From positions 1 through 8,629 of the forward strand of contig DUJK01000032.1 of the NCBI GenBank assembly GCA_013329925.1: a stretch of DNA of 8,629 bases, written 5' to 3'. A program made the position numbers and the translations under genes. The notes under the pieces are model-generated. The model worked only from the letters and a program-made list of their open reading frames with translations, made no database searches and had not been told where the DNA came from. Positions 1-7,361 of the stretch are shown one piece after another; within the stretch, counting starts at the first letter, position 1, and each line of letters starts with the position of its first letter. The DNA is from Candidatus Poseidoniaceae archaeon. Lineage in GTDB: Archaea > Thermoplasmatota > Poseidoniia > Poseidoniales > Poseidoniaceae.

Positions 1-3000
1 CCTGAAACTTCAAACGAACTGCTAGGAGCGATTCTTGCCCCATCTTCAACTACTGTCCCCTGATTGATGAATAATTGAACCGTTTCATCTGGGATGTACA
101 TGTCACCAGATGAGCGCCATCTAAGTGTAGGGAATGCTTGTTGGTCAGTATTTCCGGCTCTATCCATTACGATTAATTTAGGTTCACGCTTGGTATCACC
201 CAAATCTGGAATTGTCCACATCAAATGGAATTTTACATTCAATGCCAAATCAATTTCATACGGACCTGCAGGCCCATTTTGGCCAATCATATCGCAATCA
301 TCGATTACTAAATGAGGGCTAGTGGTAGTACAATTACCGGTGATGAAATTCCAAGAAATTGGCAGCGGGTCACTGTTTTGTTGAGATGCAAGTTGTACTT
401 CAACAGTAGATAAGTCTGAACCGCCATTTGGTTCAGACATCAATACATCAAATTCATACTGAATCATTGGATGAAGCCAAGTTTGTCTACCACCATTCCA
501 TGAAAAAGCAGCAGCTGGTATAGACGGTGGCCCGTCTGCTTTCAGTTGATACATGAATAAATGATCGCCTTCCTCGCCGGTACCATTTTGCTCCAATGGA
601 TGCCCTGCCGCGTCATTACCGGTCAAATAGACTGCTACTTTATCGCCAATTGCACCGCCGCTATCATCTAGCAAGATGGTGTATTGTCCAACAAATGCAG
701 TAAGGTCATTTGGTAGTAACACAGAAGAAAAGGACGAATATTCATCTGGGCTTGGTTGCCCGTTCATGTCATAATCATTAATCCATTCACGCCAAACCAT
801 TGCTTCAACATTAGAAGGCAATAATGGTTGATCGGTGATTTGGATTTGGATTGTTTGGGTCGAAGATGGTACTCTATGGTCGTATGCTGCAACGCTTGAC
901 CAGTAAACCGAAGGAACTACGGAATCAGCAAAGAATGATCTTTCAAATAATGCATCAGCAGTAACCCCAGCACCATTTATTGGACTAACTTCAATCTTCC
1001 AATCCAACACACCGTTAGTAAATGGTACTACATCAGTAAAATTCCATGTATCCTCATCTAGAGATGTAGTATTAGCAATTTCAGTCGAACCATGATATAG
1101 AGTAACTACAGCATCACCAGGGGCAAAGGATTCAATTCCTGTAAGACCTTCAAATCCAACATCAATAGAGATATCTATTTGTTGTCCTGCTGGCAAATAA
1201 TATTCATCTGAAGGCAATTCTCCAAGGTCAGTAATAAAGGTGACAGATTTGATTTCTAAATCATTTTCTAAGGCCTTTGTCGCACCATTTGGGCTACCCC
1301 ACGCATGAGATGCGGGAATAGAAACTACACCATTGGCAAGTACTAATCTTGTTGATGCGGTCAAATAATCTTCATCATCCCACCCTGGCTCGATACGGTA
1401 TTTGACCGCCACATCAACAGCATCGCCATTTTGGGTAAAATCTAACCAATTAGTTGGATGTAATTCAATAAATTCGCTATCCCCTTGACCTACTGGACTG
1501 CCGCCCCCGGTTGGTATCAACCAAGTTGCGTGATGATTGCTGCCCACTACATCGAGACGAACCAATCCAGCAGTGGATGCGGTCACTTTGAATGATGTGT
1601 GCATTGTTTGCCAATGTTGGCTAGGAGTCAATACTGCAACCTCGTCTTCCATATATGTGGAAACTATCTCAACATCCGAAGAATAGTTTACTCCGTCTAA
1701 AGTCACCAAAATACCACCTGCAGAATCAGCGATAAACGGAATTGGAATTTGGTGTTGACCACCGACTGGTGATAGTGTAGCCCTGGCGTCATTTATCCCC
1801 AATACCATAGGTGATTGTTGGTTTGAATCTATACTCATCGATACTGAATATGGTATCGACAAACCTGCCATTTTCATCCCGCCAGATCCGGTCACTTCAA
1901 ATTCTACCTCAACGAAGTTTGTTCCTAAAAATCCAACACTAGAGGCGGTAGAAGCGGCGTAACTTAATGCATAAAGTTGAGATTCGTTTAACGTCACGTA
2001 TGCACTATCAACTGATTCATATGAATAATTGGCAATCAACTGATTGCCAACTCTAATGTACAATCCAGTCAAAACACCAGTTTCAGCAAGTACTCCAACT
2101 GAAAAACTCTCTGCCCCGTCGGCCGGCATCCAAGCTTTAGTTGATGCTGTTCCTGAAATTCCTGGATTCACCGAGATTCTATCTTCGCCGTTTTCAAAAC
2201 GATCTTGCCAACCCCACGATCCTACACGACTATCACTTCCACCCCATTCAGTAAATCCATCCTCATTGAAGTCAATAGCAGGCTGCGCAGGATGTTTTCC
2301 ACCTAGTAAAGTCCAAGATAACAATTTACCATACCATTCACTGGTATTACCTCCATCATGAATAATTCTGAACTGGTAACGGTAAATTGTTTCACCTGAA
2401 GATTGCGTGAAGGTTGTTGCTGACACATTTGTCCAATTACCAAACGAATCATAGCGGATTTGCAGCTGACCGTTTGTGATATCTGAACTGCCAGAAATCA
2501 CCTTTGCTGGCGCTGATGGAATTATCCATGGAGAAGTTAGATTACAATCTGGCGTCGCTGACACTCCCTTATCGAATGTAACGCTTCCACCTTGCATACA
2601 TCCTGCATCCCAACTCTGATCGGCTAATCCACCTCTAAACGAGGTCATCATTTGTCCATCTCCACTAATAGAATGCAAATAGGGAATTCCTGCGCCAGTT
2701 GGAGAACCTCTAAATTCGAGTTTCACACGCACTAGTGGGTACATTTCGTGGTCTACCATATTGAGGGGAATCGTTACATCATTGCTGCCATGGGCACCCA
2801 TTATTTCGTTTCCAGCATCATCTAAGATGGTCCAATTCAAGAATGCACCAGAGGGAATGTCTACGTCCAGATGAAGAGGGGCATAGGTGCTTCGTGAAAC
2901 TGGTTGAGTTGCCCCAGAACCCCAACCAATTGTTGGACTAATCCAATGTGATTCAGGAGGAGATGCTAGATTAACATCATCAACGAACCAAAAATCACAA

Positions 3001-3824
3001 CATGTTGCTCCACTACCACTACCGCTGATTTGATTTATTCTAATTTGAGTATTAGCATGTAAAGCCGCTGCAGGTAGATTAGTGCTCCATTGTTGAGCAG
3101 TCCCCCCGGCAGTGGAGCCCAACCATGTATTGAGTGTTACCCAATTCCCATTGACATCAGCATATTGAATCTGTAAGTCTTCACCGCTATCTGGTTCTTC
3201 ACCACAGCCGGCGCCAGAAAATGTAGATGATCCTTGCAACACCCATGCAGTCAGCGGCATACTGGGAGCTCCGGCCAAATTTACTACCGGTGAGGTTGCG
3301 TGGTGGGGTGCGTTAAAGTTTGCTTGAGTCTTAATTGAACCTCCAGTGCTGCCATTAAATCCACAGGCATTTGTCCATCTACTCACGAAAGTTGGGTTAG
3401 AAACAGTCCATCCTTGGAGTCCTGAATTGAAGTCCCATAGAGTTCCTGCAGTAGAACCTGTTAGTGATGTTCCTTCAACAACGGTTCCGTTTTTTGATGC
3501 ATCAGAATTTGACCAAGATACATCACCTTGCCAGTTAAATCCGTAATGAGTTTGCATTGCAGATGGTTCGACGGTTAATTGCAAATCGGTAATTGGGGAA
3601 TCGCTCGGAACATCAACAGTAAAGGCATTGTTAGCAACACCATTGCCTAATAGACCAAGGAATTCTGCACTGCCAGTGCTTGAGTGACTAATTGTTTTAG
3701 ATTCTTCTAGAACCTCTATGTCTACTGAATTTGCTGACAAATTACCAGTCATTTGTAATGGCCCCATTATAGCCATTAAAATCGCCAAAAAGAGTGCACT
3801 GCGCCACGTGGTCACTGCGGACAT
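1..3824 (-). CDS. Giant secreted multi-domain surface protein, N-terminal 1274 residues (3' end outside window)
   Basis: The minus-strand frame from ATG 3824 has no stop down to base 1, so at least 1274 residues are encoded and the C-terminus is missing. An in-frame TAG two codons upstream makes ATG 3824 the earliest ATG; GTG 3815 is an alternative. Residues 1-31 look like a signal peptide: Arg8, then a hydrophobic core ALFLAILMAIMG. Residues about 128-286 resemble a reelin/MAM-like jelly roll, starting near Trp130 (WDFNSGLQGW), with GCGE around Cys207 and ending CCDFWFVDDV (Cys275-276). Residues about 294-392 and 394-515 look like beta-sandwich modules. An acidic loop DFNEDGFTEW is at 518-527. 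Ig-like modules follow to the edge, with an EF-hand-like loop at 1017-1028. At least 15 N-x-S/T sequons suggest a glycosylated surface protein. I see no catalytic motif. The role is probably adhesion, cell-surface structure or substrate binding. The reading frame is certain; the function is inferred. A C-terminal anchor or sorting signal cannot be assessed. [Confidence was not stated in the original answer; 0 is a placeholder.]. Confidence 0.
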   Translation of the reverse strand, partial: MSAVTTWRSALFLAILMAIMGPLQMTGNLSANSVDIEVLEESKTISHSSTGSAEFLGLLGNGVANNAFTVDVPSDSPITDLQLTVEPSAMQTHYGFNWQGDVSWSNSDASKNGTVVEGTSLTGSTAGTLWDFNSGLQGWTVSNPTFVSRWTNACGFNGSTGGSIKTQANFNAPHHATSPVVNLAGAPSMPLTAWVLQGSSTFSGAGCGEEPDSGEDLQIQYADVNGNWVTLNTWLGSTAGGTAQQWSTNLPAAALHANTQIRINQISGSGSGATCCDFWFVDDVNLASPPESHWISPTIGWGSGATQPVSRSTYAPLHLDVDIPSGAFLNWTILDDAGNEIMGAHGSNDVTIPLNMVDHEMYPLVRVKLEFRGSPTGAGIPYLHSISGDGQMMTSFRGGLADQSWDAGCMQGGSVTFDKGVSATPDCNLTSPWIIPSAPAKVISGSSDITNGQLQIRYDSFGNWTNVSATTFTQSSGETIYRYQFRIIHDGGNTSEWYGKLLSWTLLGGKHPAQPAIDFNEDGFTEWGGSDSRVGSWGWQDRFENGEDRISVNPGISGTASTKAWMPADGAESFSVGVLAETGVLTGLYIRVGNQLIANYSYESVDSAYVTLNESQLYALSYAASTASSVGFLGTNFVEVEFEVTGSGGMKMAGLSIPYSVSMSIDSNQQSPMVLGINDARATLSPVGGQHQIPIPFIADSAGGILVTLDGVNYSSDVEIVSTYMEDEVAVLTPSQHWQTMHTSFKVTASTAGLVRLDVVGSNHHATWLIPTGGGSPVGQGDSEFIELHPTNWLDFTQNGDAVDVAVKYRIEPGWDDEDYLTASTRLVLANGVVSIPASHAWGSPNGATKALENDLEIKSVTFITDLGELPSDEYYLPAGQQIDISIDVGFEGLTGIESFAPGDAVVTLYHGSTEIANTTSLDEDTWNFTDVVPFTNGVLDWKIEVSPINGAGVTADALFERSFFADSVVPSVYWSSVAAYDHRVPSSTQTIQIQITDQPLLPSNVEAMVWREWINDYDMNGQPSPDEYSSFSSVLLPNDLTAFVGQYTILLDDSGGAIGDKVAVYLTGNDAAGHPLEQNGTGEEGDHLFMYQLKADGPPSIPAAAFSWNGGRQTWLHPMIQYEFDVLMSEPNGGSDLSTVEVQLASQQNSDPLPISWNFITGNCTTTSPHLVIDDCDMIGQNGPAGPYEIDLALNVKFHLMWTIPDLGDTKREPKLIVMDRAGNTDQQAFPTLRWRSSGDMYIPDETVQLFINQGTVVEDGARIAPSSSFEVS
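741..776 (-). other. EF-hand-like 12-residue loop in the surface protein
   Basis: Residues 1017-1028 read DYDMNGQPSPDE. Acidic or amide ligands stand at loop positions 1, 3, 5 and 12, with Gly at 6, as in a canonical EF-hand loop. It lies within an Ig-like module and lacks clear flanking helices, so it is better called an EF-hand-like Ca2+ loop than an EF-hand. Confidence 0.5.
2244..2273 (-). other. Acidic Ca2+-loop-like motif DFNEDGFTEW in the surface protein
   Basis: Residues 518-527 carry Asp518, Asn520, Asp522, Gly523 and Glu526, the D-x-N/D-x-D-G spacing of dockerin or EF-hand-type Ca2+ loops. A Gly/Trp-rich stretch follows (GSWGWQDRF). It sits at the boundary between two beta-sandwich modules, where Ca2+ would stiffen a linker. 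Metal binding is inferred from the spacing only. Confidence 0.45.
3732..3824 (-). other. Signal peptide of the giant surface protein
   Basis: Residues 1-31 show a short polar start with Arg8, a hydrophobic stretch from Ala10 to about Met20, and a more polar end reaching N-L-S-A (28-31). There is no lipobox Cys and no twin Arg, which fits Sec-type export. The exact cleavage site is a guess. Confidence 0.75.
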
Positions 3825-3917
3825 GCACTACCGTAGACCTGTAAGGACTTCAAACATACCCTTGCAAATAAATTCAACAACCAATAAAAGACCAATATCG
3901 GTGTTAATTTCCAAAAC
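3825..3917. promoter_or_regulatory. Divergent promoter region between the surface protein gene and ileS
   Basis: This 93-bp spacer must hold the start signals for both divergent genes. The AT-rich element CAAATAAATT at 3865-3874 reads AATTTATTTG on the minus strand and resembles an archaeal TATA box. It would place the minus-strand transcript start near 3845, about 20 nt before ATG 3824. For ileS, either the same element (start near 3896) or CCAATAAAAG at 3881-3890 (start near 3912) would give a short leader before ATG 3918. No good Shine-Dalgarno sequence precedes either ATG, so short-leader or leaderless initiation is plausible. Positions are estimates by eye. Confidence 0.5.
3880..3897. 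repeat. Phased direct repeat ACCAATA x2 in the divergent spacer
   Basis: ACCAATA occurs at 3880-3886 and 3891-3897, 11 bp start to start, about one helical turn. The second copy is part of an imperfect palindrome ACCAATATCGGT (3891-3902; five of six base pairs match). It overlaps the expected core promoter of ileS, so it could be a regulator site or part of BRE/TATA recognition. Chance occurrence is possible in a short AT-rich spacer. Confidence 0.3.
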
Positions 3918-6900
3918 ATGTTTGGTTCTAAGGGAGAGGTTCAAGAGAAAAACCGATTTCGCAACGTCATGGCTAAGCCAAAACCCGCCGGTGAACTTGA
4001 CGCGGTTTCCCTTGAAACCGCACTACTAAGTACATGGAGTGAAGAAAATGCATTCCAAAATTCAATAGATTCTAGAAGAGGTGGCGCCCCATTCATATTC
4101 TTAGAAGGCCCTCCAACGGCAAATGGCAAACCTGGAATCCATCACGTAGTTGCCAGAGCATACAAAGATCTAGTTTGCCGATGGAAGTCCATGGAAGGTT
4201 TCCTAGTCGAGCGAAAAGGTGGCTGGGACACTCATGGTTTGCCAGTCGAAATCGAAGTACAAAAGCGCATGGACTTAATGTCTAACGAAGCCATTGAAGC
4301 CTACGGAATGGACAACTTTAATCAAGCCTGCCGAGAGTCAGTTTGGACCTATGAAAGTGCATGGCGTGAGATGACTGAGCGTATGGCTTATTGGGTTGAC
4401 TTGGACAATCCATATGTCACTTTGGACAATAACTATGTTGAATCCTGCTGGTGGGCATTGAAGCAAATGTTTGACAAAGGGCTGCTTTATCGTGGTCACA
4501 AAGTTTTACCATATTGCCCCCAAACCGGCACCTCATATTCTAGCCACGAAGTGGCACTTGGATACAAAGAAGTTGAGGAACCCTCAGTCTATGTAAAATT
4601 CAAGCTCACTGATGATGACTCGTCAATCCTTGCTTGGACAACCACTCCTTGGACGCTACCCGGCAATGTTGGTCTAGCAGTTGGGCCTGATGTAACATAT
4701 GTCAAAGTCAAAGTGTCAGAAGTAGCGGCAAATTGGTCTGGTGCTGGTGGCGCTGATGTTGGTGAAACCATGATTCTAGCCAAAGATTTGATGAAAGAAG
4801 TTCTAAGACACAACGTCGAGATTATTGAAGAGTTCCCCGGTAGCGACCTTGTTGGACGGGCCTATGAACCACTATTCCCTGATGCAGTCCCCCGTGGCGA
4901 TTCAACTACTGCATGGACTGTTCTATCAGCTGATTGGGTAACTACTACTGACGGTACTGGAGTGGTTCATACTGCGGTAATGTATGGTGAAGATGACTAC
5001 AATTTAGGAATGGAAGTAGGATTGCCTGCCTATCACACCGTTGGCATGGATGGAGCATTTGTAACTGGAATCCACCAACAATTAGACGGACGCTATGTCA
5101 AGGAATGTGATGAGACAATTATTGAATTATTATCCAGCCCCAAAGGTAGTAATGGTAAAGGCCCTAACAGTGGCTTATTATACCGAGAAAAAGCCTACCT
5201 GCACGACTATCCACATTGTTGGAGAACCGACCATCCATTGCTTTACTACGCTATGGATTCATGGTTCGTTCGCATGACTGCAGTCAAAGAACAATTATTG
5301 AAATTTAATGATGATGTAGAATGGGCACCTGATTGGGTTGGCGAAGGCCGGTTTGGTGAATGGCTTAGAAATGTCAAGGACTGGGCAATTTCTCGTGAGC
5401 GGTATTGGGGCACTCCACTACCTGTATGGCGCAGTGAAGATGGGCAAATGAAATGTGTCGGCTCGATTGAAGAATTACAGGCTGAAGTGACCAAAGCAAA
5501 TGCTGCTGGTTATGACAATCCAGAATGCCCAAACGATGTAGACTTACACAGACCAATTGTCGATGGATTTACGCTAGTTAGTGATGATGGTAAACCAATG
5601 CATCGTGAACCATTTGTCATGGATTGTTGGTTTGATTCTGGTTGTGCACCTTTTGCTCAGTGGCACCATCCATTTGATGGTGGAGAGACGTTTAATGCCT
5701 CTTTCCCGGTTGATTACATCTGTGAAGGAGTTGACCAAACTAGAGGTTGGTTCTACACCTTGCTAGCAGTTTCAACGACTGTTTTCGATTCACCTGCGTA
5801 CAAGCGCTGTCTATCACTAGGACTAATTCTTGATGCTGAAGGTAAGAAGATGTCTAAGTCTCGTGGCAATATTGTCGACCCATGGGATCACTTTAATCGA
5901 GAAGGCGCAGATGCTACTCGCTGGTACATGGTTACCGCAGGAGCGCCTTGGAGTCCGCTCAAGTTTGACCCTAATGGTGTTCGAGAGACTTATGCTAAAA
6001 TGTTCTTAACACTGTGGAATATTTACAAATTCCACGCTGATTATGCCGCACTAGATGGCTTTGACCCGGAGGCCAACGGCGTTGATACTGCAAAGCGACC
6101 GCCGCTTGACCGTTGGATTCTGTCAAGACTTGCCTCTGTTGCCAAGAGTTATCATCATGATTTCACCACTTGGAACTTCCACAAAGCTTGCCGTGATTTA
6201 GAAGACTTTGTCGTTAATGACCTATCAAATTGGTATGTAAGAAGGAGCAGAAGAAGATTATGGGATGAGGCGGCTAATGAGGATAAATTGTCTTGTCAAA
6301 ATACTCTGCATGAGGTATTAACAACTGTCTGTAGATTAGTTGCACCAGTCAGCCCATTCATGGTTGATGTGATTTATCGAAACCTTGCAGGAACAGGAGT
6401 TCACCAAGCCGCATGGCCCCTTGGGACACCTGGTAGCTTAGAAGGTGCAACCGCTGATAATTGGGACCAGGCTGCTGCTGAAGCAACTGCAACTCTACCG
6501 CCTCAAGATTTGAGTTTAGAAGAAGCCATGACCTTGGTTAGAGAATTAGCCGAAACCGGTCGCCGTATCCGTGTTGATGCAGGACGCAGGCAACGACTTC
6601 CTTGTGGTGATGGCTGGATTGTTTCAGGACCAGACCTTGCCCAATTCCATGAAATATTAGCCGAGGAGTTGAATGTCGAAAATATCTCTGTTGAGACTGA
6701 CCTAGACCGCTTCCAACAAATCGAATTATCCCCCAATTTCCGTGCGCTTGCACCAAGAGCACGTGGAGATGTCAATGCTATTGCAGGAGAAATCCGCAAT
6801 GCAGCAGACCCTGTAGCAATGCTTCAACAAATTAAATCTGGTGAATTAGAAATAATGGGGATTAAGATCGAAGAATCGGATGTTGAAGTAAAGCGAGTTG

Positions 6901-7256
6901 AGAAATCAGGATTTGCGGCATCGACAATCCAAATCGGTCAAGGGGATGAAGCATATCAAGTAAGTTTAGTACTCGACATGAACGATACTCCAGAATTGTT
7001 ATCCAAAGGTCTTGCTAGAGATATCACGCGCCGAATTCAAGCCAAGCGCAAAGACCTTGACTTGGATATTGAGGCAACCATCGATCTTGAGGTTTGGACT
7101 GAAAATGCTCCCGAATTATTTGAAGCGGACCGTCAATGGATCGTTACAGAAACAAGAGCCAGCGCCGCAGTATTCCATCCAAGTGATGCTAATACAGAAC
7201 AAGATGCTGAGTCGTTTGAAGTAGATGGAGCAAAAATCAGCTTTATTGTCAAGTAA
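3918..7256 (+). CDS. ileS: Isoleucyl-tRNA synthetase, type 2 (IleRS2), with swapped GxHH signature
   Basis: A cytosolic class Ia enzyme that charges tRNA-Ile with isoleucine using ATP and removes mischarged valine. The 1112 residues fit type 2 IleRS (roughly 1030-1100). In order: catalytic signature EGPPTANGKPGIHH (63-76), WDTHGLPVE (103-111), CP1 editing domain with WTTTPWTLPGN (240-250) and GTGVVHTAVMYGEDD (346-360; His351 and Asp360 align with editing residues His333 and Asp342 of E. coli), DYICEGVDQTRGWFY (599-613), KMSKS (644-648), anticodon-binding domain from about 728 with LSNWYVRRSRRRLW (769-782), and a C-terminal type 2 domain with LSPNFRALAPR (937-947) and LARDITRRIQ (1032-1041). 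There is no C-terminal Cys4 zinc site, which excludes type 1. The signature is G-I-H-H, not H-x-G-H. ATG 3969 (MAKPKP) is a likely alternative start; the first 17 residues are basic and match no IleRS element I know. The type looks bacterial rather than classically archaeal. Confidence 0.97.
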   Translation: MFGSKGEVQEKNRFRNVMAKPKPAGELDAVSLETALLSTWSEENAFQNSIDSRRGGAPFIFLEGPPTANGKPGIHHVVARAYKDLVCRWKSMEGFLVERKGGWDTHGLPVEIEVQKRMDLMSNEAIEAYGMDNFNQACRESVWTYESAWREMTERMAYWVDLDNPYVTLDNNYVESCWWALKQMFDKGLLYRGHKVLPYCPQTGTSYSSHEVALGYKEVEEPSVYVKFKLTDDDSSILAWTTTPWTLPGNVGLAVGPDVTYVKVKVSEVAANWSGAGGADVGETMILAKDLMKEVLRHNVEIIEEFPGSDLVGRAYEPLFPDAVPRGDSTTAWTVLSADWVTTTDGTGVVHTAVMYGEDDYNLGMEVGLPAYHTVGMDGAFVTGIHQQLDGRYVKECDETIIELLSSPKGSNGKGPNSGLLYREKAYLHDYPHCWRTDHPLLYYAMDSWFVRMTAVKEQLLKFNDDVEWAPDWVGEGRFGEWLRNVKDWAISRERYWGTPLPVWRSEDGQMKCVGSIEELQAEVTKANAAGYDNPECPNDVDLHRPIVDGFTLVSDDGKPMHREPFVMDCWFDSGCAPFAQWHHPFDGGETFNASFPVDYICEGVDQTRGWFYTLLAVSTTVFDSPAYKRCLSLGLILDAEGKKMSKSRGNIVDPWDHFNREGADATRWYMVTAGAPWSPLKFDPNGVRETYAKMFLTLWNIYKFHADYAALDGFDPEANGVDTAKRPPLDRWILSRLASVAKSYHHDFTTWNFHKACRDLEDFVVNDLSNWYVRRSRRRLWDEAANEDKLSCQNTLHEVLTTVCRLVAPVSPFMVDVIYRNLAGTGVHQAAWPLGTPGSLEGATADNWDQAAAEATATLPPQDLSLEEAMTLVRELAETGRRIRVDAGRRQRLPCGDGWIVSGPDLAQFHEILAEELNVENISVETDLDRFQQIELSPNFRALAPRARGDVNAIAGEIRNAADPVAMLQQIKSGELEIMGIKIEESDVEVKRVEKSGFAASTIQIGQGDEAYQVSLVLDMNDTPELLSKGLARDITRRIQAKRKDLDLDIEATIDLEVWTENAPELFEADRQWIVTETRASAAVFHPSDANTEQDAESFEVDGAKISFIVK
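4134..4145 (+). other. Class I signature motif of IleRS in swapped form (GIHH)
   Basis: Residues 73-76 are Gly-Ile-His-His where class I synthetases normally have His-x-Gly-His. Flanking residues (PPTANGKP before, VVARAYKD after) are those of the normal motif region, so this is a true replacement and not a misalignment. It helps bind ATP and the adenylate. Confidence 0.9.
5847..5861 (+). other. KMSKS motif of IleRS
   Basis: Residues 644-648 are an exact KMSKS, the second class I signature, on the mobile loop that stabilises the transition state of amino acid activation. It is followed by RGNIVDPW as usual. Its exact conservation indicates an active enzyme despite the altered first signature. 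Confidence 0.97.
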
Positions 7257-7304
7257 AATCCTAGAAACGACGGATTCAAAGATAAGGATTGACTCCACCA
7301 ACAC
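7257..7304 (+). other. Short spacer between ileS and the lipoprotein gene
   Basis: The 48 bp show no stem-loop, no oligo-T terminator and no clear ribosome binding site; AAGG at 7284-7287 lies 17 bases before the ATG, too far to be typical. A TATA-like TTTATT at 7242-7247, inside the end of ileS, could start a separate transcript near 7270. Read-through from ileS is equally possible. Confidence 0.3.
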
Positions 7305-7361
7305 ATGCGAAGAATGGCTTTGTCGGTTTTGTTGGCATTATCAACAATACTTGCAGGATGT
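7305..7361 (+). other. Lipoprotein signal peptide and lipobox
   Basis: Residues 1-19 comprise a basic start (MRR), a hydrophobic core ALSVLLALSTIL and the lipobox L-A-G-C with Cys19 encoded at 7359-7361. The predicted mature protein would be lipid-anchored through Cys19. Confidence 0.85.

Noticed and set aside
2044..2361. Plus-strand ORF of 105 codons, and others at 94-315 and 3346-3546
   Set aside because: They lie opposite the continuous minus-strand frame that encodes well-formed beta-sandwich modules; their products are Pro/Ser-rich shadow peptides.
3718..4029. Plus-strand ORF of 103 codons spanning the divergent spacer
   Set aside because: It overlaps the start of the giant minus-strand gene, the promoter region and the start of ileS in another frame, and its product shows no recognisable domain.
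7257..7304. Transcription terminator after ileS
   Set aside because: No inverted repeat or oligo-T run is present in the spacer.
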